From positions 1-8,474 of the forward strand of contig CAYFZR010000001.1 of assembly GCA_964347835.1 (NCBI GenBank): a stretch of DNA of 8,474 nucleotides, written 5' to 3'. The notes beneath the pieces are model-generated. The model was not told the origin of the DNA, did not search any database, and saw only the letters and a program-made list of their open reading frames with translations. Made by a program: the position numbers and the translations under genes. Within the stretch, counting starts at the first letter, position 1. The number at the start of each line of letters is the position of its first letter. This stretch comes from CAYFZR01 sp964347835 [NCBI: uncultured archaeon] (GTDB lineage: Archaea; CAYFZR01). Positions 5,877 through 8,474 of the stretch are shown here, piece after piece.

Positions 5877-6713
5877 ATGAGGTTCAGCTATACTTTCAAA
5901 GAGCGTGAAGATTTGGACATAGCCATCTTAGGATTTCCCTTTGATTCAACTGAATCTTATAGATTTGGTAGCAGATTCGGACCAAATGCAATAAGGAAGG
6001 CATCCCTCAACCTAGATAGCTACCTCGTTGATTTAGATATAGATCCTTTTGAATCCTTGGTGATATCAGATATAGGGGATGTAAATGTAATACACGGCAA
6101 TGTCTCAAAGTCATTGGATGCGCTAGAAGAAAAATTAACAAAATTCATAAGAAATGGTAGATTAACTTGCATTCTTGGAGGAGAACACACCGTTTCTTAT
6201 ATCAGCAGACTTTATGATAGTAAAATAATACAATTAGATGCTCACGCGGACTTAGAAGACAGGGAACTCTGCCATTCCTCATTTATGAGACACTTATCTG
6301 AGGAGGTAGGAGGAGAAGAAATCATCCAAGTTGGAGTTAGGTGTTTAGATAAGGAGGAACTTGAATACGCCAAGAAGCAAGATATTAAACAGATTATGGC
6401 AAAAGATATTTTAGAGCGTGGAATAGGCTTTGCAGTAGATTCATTAAATCTTAGTGATGGAGAAAAAATTTACCTATCCATAGACCTTGATGTCTTAGAT
6501 TCTTCGTGCTCTCCTGGAGTAGGTAATCCAGAACCTTTTGGTCTCACCAATAAAGACCTCTACCTTCTCTTGAGAGAGATATGTGGAAAAACTAAGGTGT
6601 TAGGCTTTGATATATGCGAGCTTGCGCCTCCATATGACCTATCAGAAATAACTGCAATAACCGCTGCGAGGATAGCCTTTCATGTATTCGGCTGGCATGC
6701 TTTAAAAAGGTGA
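5877..6713 (+). CDS. speB: Agmatinase-family ureohydrolase
   Basis: A manganese-dependent hydrolase of the arginase/agmatinase fold. Agmatinases split agmatine into putrescine and urea in polyamine synthesis. It has 278 residues. All six metal ligands are visible: H104 in GGEHT, D121, H123 and D125 in DAHAD, and D203 and D205 in SIDLD. The later PGVGNPEP and GFDICELAPPYD segments (243-254, with E248) also fit. Deviations are SIDLDVLDSS where family members usually have DP, GNPEPFG instead of GTPEPGG, and only eight residues from D125 to the next histidine, H133, shorter than in agmatinases I remember. The substrate is therefore likely but not certain; another guanidino compound is possible. 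The start was chosen from its Shine-Dalgarno site. The stop lies inside the ribosome-binding site of the next gene, so the two are probably co-expressed. It is divergent from tyrS. Confidence 0.9.
   Translation: MRFSYTFKEREDLDIAILGFPFDSTESYRFGSRFGPNAIRKASLNLDSYLVDLDIDPFESLVISDIGDVNVIHGNVSKSLDALEEKLTKFIRNGRLTCILGGEHTVSYISRLYDSKIIQLDAHADLEDRELCHSSFMRHLSEEVGGEEIIQVGVRCLDKEELEYAKKQDIKQIMAKDILERGIGFAVDSLNLSDGEKIYLSIDLDVLDSSCSPGVGNPEPFGLTNKDLYLLLREICGKTKVLGFDICELAPPYDLSEITAITAARIAFHVFGWHALKR
6709..6713 (+). promoter_or_regulatory. Shine-Dalgarno site of the membrane-protein gene over the agmatinase stop
   Basis: GGTGA, extended upstream by AAAAA, contains the agmatinase stop TGA (6711-6713) and ends 4 nt before the TTG at 6718. 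It supports the TTG start and suggests translational coupling of the two genes. Confidence 0.7.
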
Positions 6714-6717
6714 TATT

Positions 6718-7716
6718 TTGTCCAGAAAAGATATAATAAAAGCAATACTCTTTTCATTCATCGGAATAGCCGTATTTCTGTATATAACACATAGAATTGG
6801 CTTTGATGAAATAGAAAAGATAGTGAAAGACCTAAACATAGGATTATATTTCATAGCGATCATCATATATTTATTAACCTTTATTTTGAGAGCAATCAGA
6901 TGGAACCTTTTTTTCAAGCCTGTTTCGAAACCTCCAAATTTAAAAGACTCTTTGCTCTGCATATACTCAGGGTATTTATTCAATTTCGTCTTTCCAGCTA
7001 GATTAGGCGACTTTTTGAGGGCTTTCATAACTAAAAACAGATTCGGGATAAAGCTCAGGATCGGGATTTCTACTGTAATATGGGAAAGATTCTTTGATCT
7101 TCTCGCATTTGCGATAATATTGTCTTTTTTATTGCTGTTGTCAGGTTCTTTGATCGTTATGGAGAAGTACCTTTACCTCACCTACGCTTTGTTAACAATC
7201 GTATTTGTATGCGTCATTTTGCTCATATTTTCCAAGAAATTCTGGGCATATCTGTCCGCAAATAAGTTTTTAGGAAAAATATCTTACATGATTCCCATAT
7301 CGAGATTCGGGGAAGGCGTATCCGATACCATGGAGAAGATATTTAAATCCAGAGATACTATTTTGATTACACTATTATTTTCACTGGTAATTTGGGGATT
7401 GGATGCTTTAAGAGTATTTATAGTTTGTATATCTCTTGCGTCATTTGAATATTGGATGAAAATGGCAATAGCAAGTCTTTTAGCCGGGATGATTATGTCT
7501 TCCACATTCAATCCTTTGGGAACTGGAGAGTTGAGTGGAATGATATTGCTCGCTGTACTTATGATTGTACCCCCTGATATCGCGGCTGCTATTACGATTG
7601 TAGACAGAATAATACTTGTGGGTTTTACTATCTCTTTGGGTATAGTTTCTACCCTTCTATTACTACCGGACATAAGAGATTTAGGGTTCTGGTATGATAT
7701 ACAAGATATAGAATAG
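6718..7716 (+). CDS. LPG-synthase-TM / flippase-like integral membrane protein
   Basis: A protein of 332 residues with about eight hydrophobic segments (roughly 6-24, 41-60, 78-92, 115-142, 152-171, 214-241, 248-263 and 274-316, the last probably two helices). It fits the UPF0104/AglD-like family related to the membrane part of lysylphosphatidylglycerol synthase. Family-type motifs are R58-x-x-R61-W, P93-AR-LGD98 followed by R101, E123-R-x-x-D127, and P266-x-G-x-G-E271. Members are proposed to flip or handle lipid-linked precursors, but most archaeal ones are uncharacterised, so the substrate is open. The aminoacyl-transfer domain of true LPG synthases is absent. It starts at TTG 6718 with a Shine-Dalgarno site overlapping the agmatinase stop. 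No functional link with agmatinase is evident beyond shared transcription. It ends 10 bp from the convergent small gene. Confidence 0.88.
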   Translation: MSRKDIIKAILFSFIGIAVFLYITHRIGFDEIEKIVKDLNIGLYFIAIIIYLLTFILRAIRWNLFFKPVSKPPNLKDSLLCIYSGYLFNFVFPARLGDFLRAFITKNRFGIKLRIGISTVIWERFFDLLAFAIILSFLLLLSGSLIVMEKYLYLTYALLTIVFVCVILLIFSKKFWAYLSANKFLGKISYMIPISRFGEGVSDTMEKIFKSRDTILITLLFSLVIWGLDALRVFIVCISLASFEYWMKMAIASLLAGMIMSSTFNPLGTGELSGMILLAVLMIVPPDIAAAITIVDRIILVGFTISLGIVSTLLLLPDIRDLGFWYDIQDIE

Positions 7717-7726
7717 ATACTTAATC

Positions 7727-7924
7727 TTATTCTTTCAGATCTCGATTTTTCAACAAAAATGGATCGCAAGAAGATCTAAATTGGTCTCGTCTTTCTATTA
7801 ATCTCATTAAAATGCCATCTAAGTTCCTGTCATCTGATTCTTTAAGAAGATCAGTAACCTCTTTTATAGCATCAATTACCTCTTTATAGTTCATTTCTTC
7901 GATTATTTTACCCTTAAACTTCAT
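7727..7924 (-). CDS. Small uncharacterised charged helical protein
   Basis: I do not recognise this protein. From the ATG at 7924 it has 65 residues. It is rich in Lys, Glu, Asp and Arg, with heptad-like spacing of Ile and Leu across residues 12-45 (about VIDAIKEVTDLLKE and LDGILMRLIERRD), suggesting two amphipathic helices. A single cysteine occurs near the C-terminus. There is no signal peptide, membrane segment or metal motif. In-frame GTG (7948) and TTG (7933) starts are alternatives; the ATG is preferred because the frame before it has no good Shine-Dalgarno site, while a weak GAGAG sits just before the ATG. It follows the radical SAM gene on the same strand by 31 nt (7 nt with the GTG), so the two probably share a transcript, which makes a partner role for that enzyme possible but unproven. 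Confidence 0.6.
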   Translation of the reverse strand: MKFKGKIIEEMNYKEVIDAIKEVTDLLKESDDRNLDGILMRLIERRDQFRSSCDPFLLKNRDLKE

Positions 7925-7955
7925 ATCTCTCAAAATAATTAAGGTCACATTCTAT

Positions 7956-8474
7956 TTAAAAATTACTCCTACTGGGTCCACTAGCGATTTGTCTGCTCTT
8001 CCTTTCCCAAATTGTATATTTTAATCTTCTTTCCAGTTTTAAACACAAATTAGCAGCTCTTAGAGAATCCATGATCGTAACGAAATCTCCAGTTAGAATT
8101 TTCCATGCACCTCTTAAAATCTTCTTTGGACGTAAATAGAACTCTTTACCTGCTTTGACCATCATATCTTCCAGTTCTTCAGGTTTTAAATATTTAGTGC
8201 CCATAACCGCATGAAATCCATCGTAAAATTCGAAATCATTTATTTTTATTTGTTTTTTTACTTTTTCGTACAGTAACGTCCCTGGATAAGGGGTCAAAAT
8301 CGAGAACTGTGCAACATCTGGGTCGAGATCCTTGGCGAAATCGATGGTTTTTATAATCATTTTTGCATCTTCTTCAGGATTTCCGATAATAAAGCTCGCC
8401 CAAACTTCTATGCCATTATCTCGTAGTATTTTAAACGTCTCATAAATTTGAGATACATCTATTTCTTTGGCATA
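7956..8474 (-). CDS. C-terminal part of a B12-binding-type radical SAM protein
   Basis: The frame enters from the right edge and ends at TAA 7956-7958; 172 codons are visible and the N-terminus is missing. The segment GIEVWASFIIGNPEED, followed by TIDFAKDLDPDVAQFSILTPYPGT and a LYE motif, is characteristic of the last strands of the TIM-like barrel in B12-dependent radical SAM proteins of the BchE/HpnJ type. The C-terminal extension with FYLRPKKILRGAWKI also fits that group. The iron-sulfur CxxxCxxC motif and any cobalamin-binding domain would lie outside the window and cannot be checked. These enzymes carry out methylations, ring formations and C-C bond formation on lipids, cofactors or peptides; no substrate can be deduced here. 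A Met at 8360 is internal and not a start. The small charged gene follows closely. Confidence 0.85.
   Translation of the reverse strand, partial: YAKEIDVSQIYETFKILRDNGIEVWASFIIGNPEEDAKMIIKTIDFAKDLDPDVAQFSILTPYPGTLLYEKVKKQIKINDFEFYDGFHAVMGTKYLKPEELEDMMVKAGKEFYLRPKKILRGAWKILTGDFVTIMDSLRAANLCLKLERRLKYTIWERKSRQIASGPSRSNF

Noticed and set aside
6702-7028. Minus-strand open frame opposite the agmatinase/membrane-protein junction
   Set aside because: It is antisense to the coupled junction and the N-terminal membrane segments, with low-complexity Lys/Ile content and no recognisable feature.
7284-7769. Open frame on the minus strand over the 3' half of the membrane-protein gene
   Set aside because: It is antisense to a well-supported membrane protein and also overlaps the end of the small gene in another frame; no Shine-Dalgarno site or domain.

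Overview
The window looks like an AT-rich archaeal chromosome segment, most likely euryarchaeal. It carries archaeal-type TyrRS (short, with no C-terminal anticodon domain, close to the Methanocaldococcus enzyme as I remember it), aIF1A, a RIO1 kinase and a two-KH-domain Dim2/Pno1-like protein. It also has TATA-like boxes and strong Shine-Dalgarno sites, and several TTG starts. I cannot name the lineage more precisely from this sequence.

Layout. (1) Positions 1-454, minus strand: the N-terminal 151 residues of a secreted protein with a signal peptide, a Pro-rich linker and an acidic MopE-type metal-binding repeat, cut by the window edge. (2) Positions 455-798: a non-coding divergent control region with a 13-bp direct repeat, a 7-1-7 palindrome and an 8-bp inverted repeat. 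(3) Positions 799-1149, plus strand: a small winged-helix regulator. (4) Positions 5817 down to 1265, minus strand: a tightly packed five-gene translation and ribosome-biogenesis cluster, tyrS - aIF1A - rio1 - KH protein - metG, with junctions of +4, +12, -22 and -4 nt. (5) Positions 5877-7716, plus strand: an agmatinase-family ureohydrolase followed 4 nt later by a multi-pass membrane protein of the LPG-synthase-TM/flippase-like family. (6) Positions 8474 down to 7727, minus strand: the C-terminal part of a B12-type radical SAM enzyme, then a small unknown protein.

How the parts may work together. The five-gene cluster encodes proteins that charge tRNA (Tyr, Met), start translation (aIF1A) and mature the small ribosomal subunit (RIO1, KH protein). 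Its overlaps and stop-codon-embedded Shine-Dalgarno sites suggest co-transcription and translational coupling. At the aIF1A/rio1 junction the rio1 ribosome-binding site lies inside a perfect 7-bp hairpin that also contains the aIF1A stop codon. The other pattern worth testing is the set of ACA-N4-TGT elements between the secreted-protein gene and the regulator, which may be the regulator's operators.

Several starts were moved from the longest open frame: metG to 3247, aIF1A to 4862 (TTG), the agmatinase to 5877, the regulator to 799 and the small protein to 7924. No tRNA, rRNA, CRISPR array, IS element or phage gene was seen. The window is mostly ordinary core genome. I did not find a clearly new system; the control-region and junction observations are the best leads.
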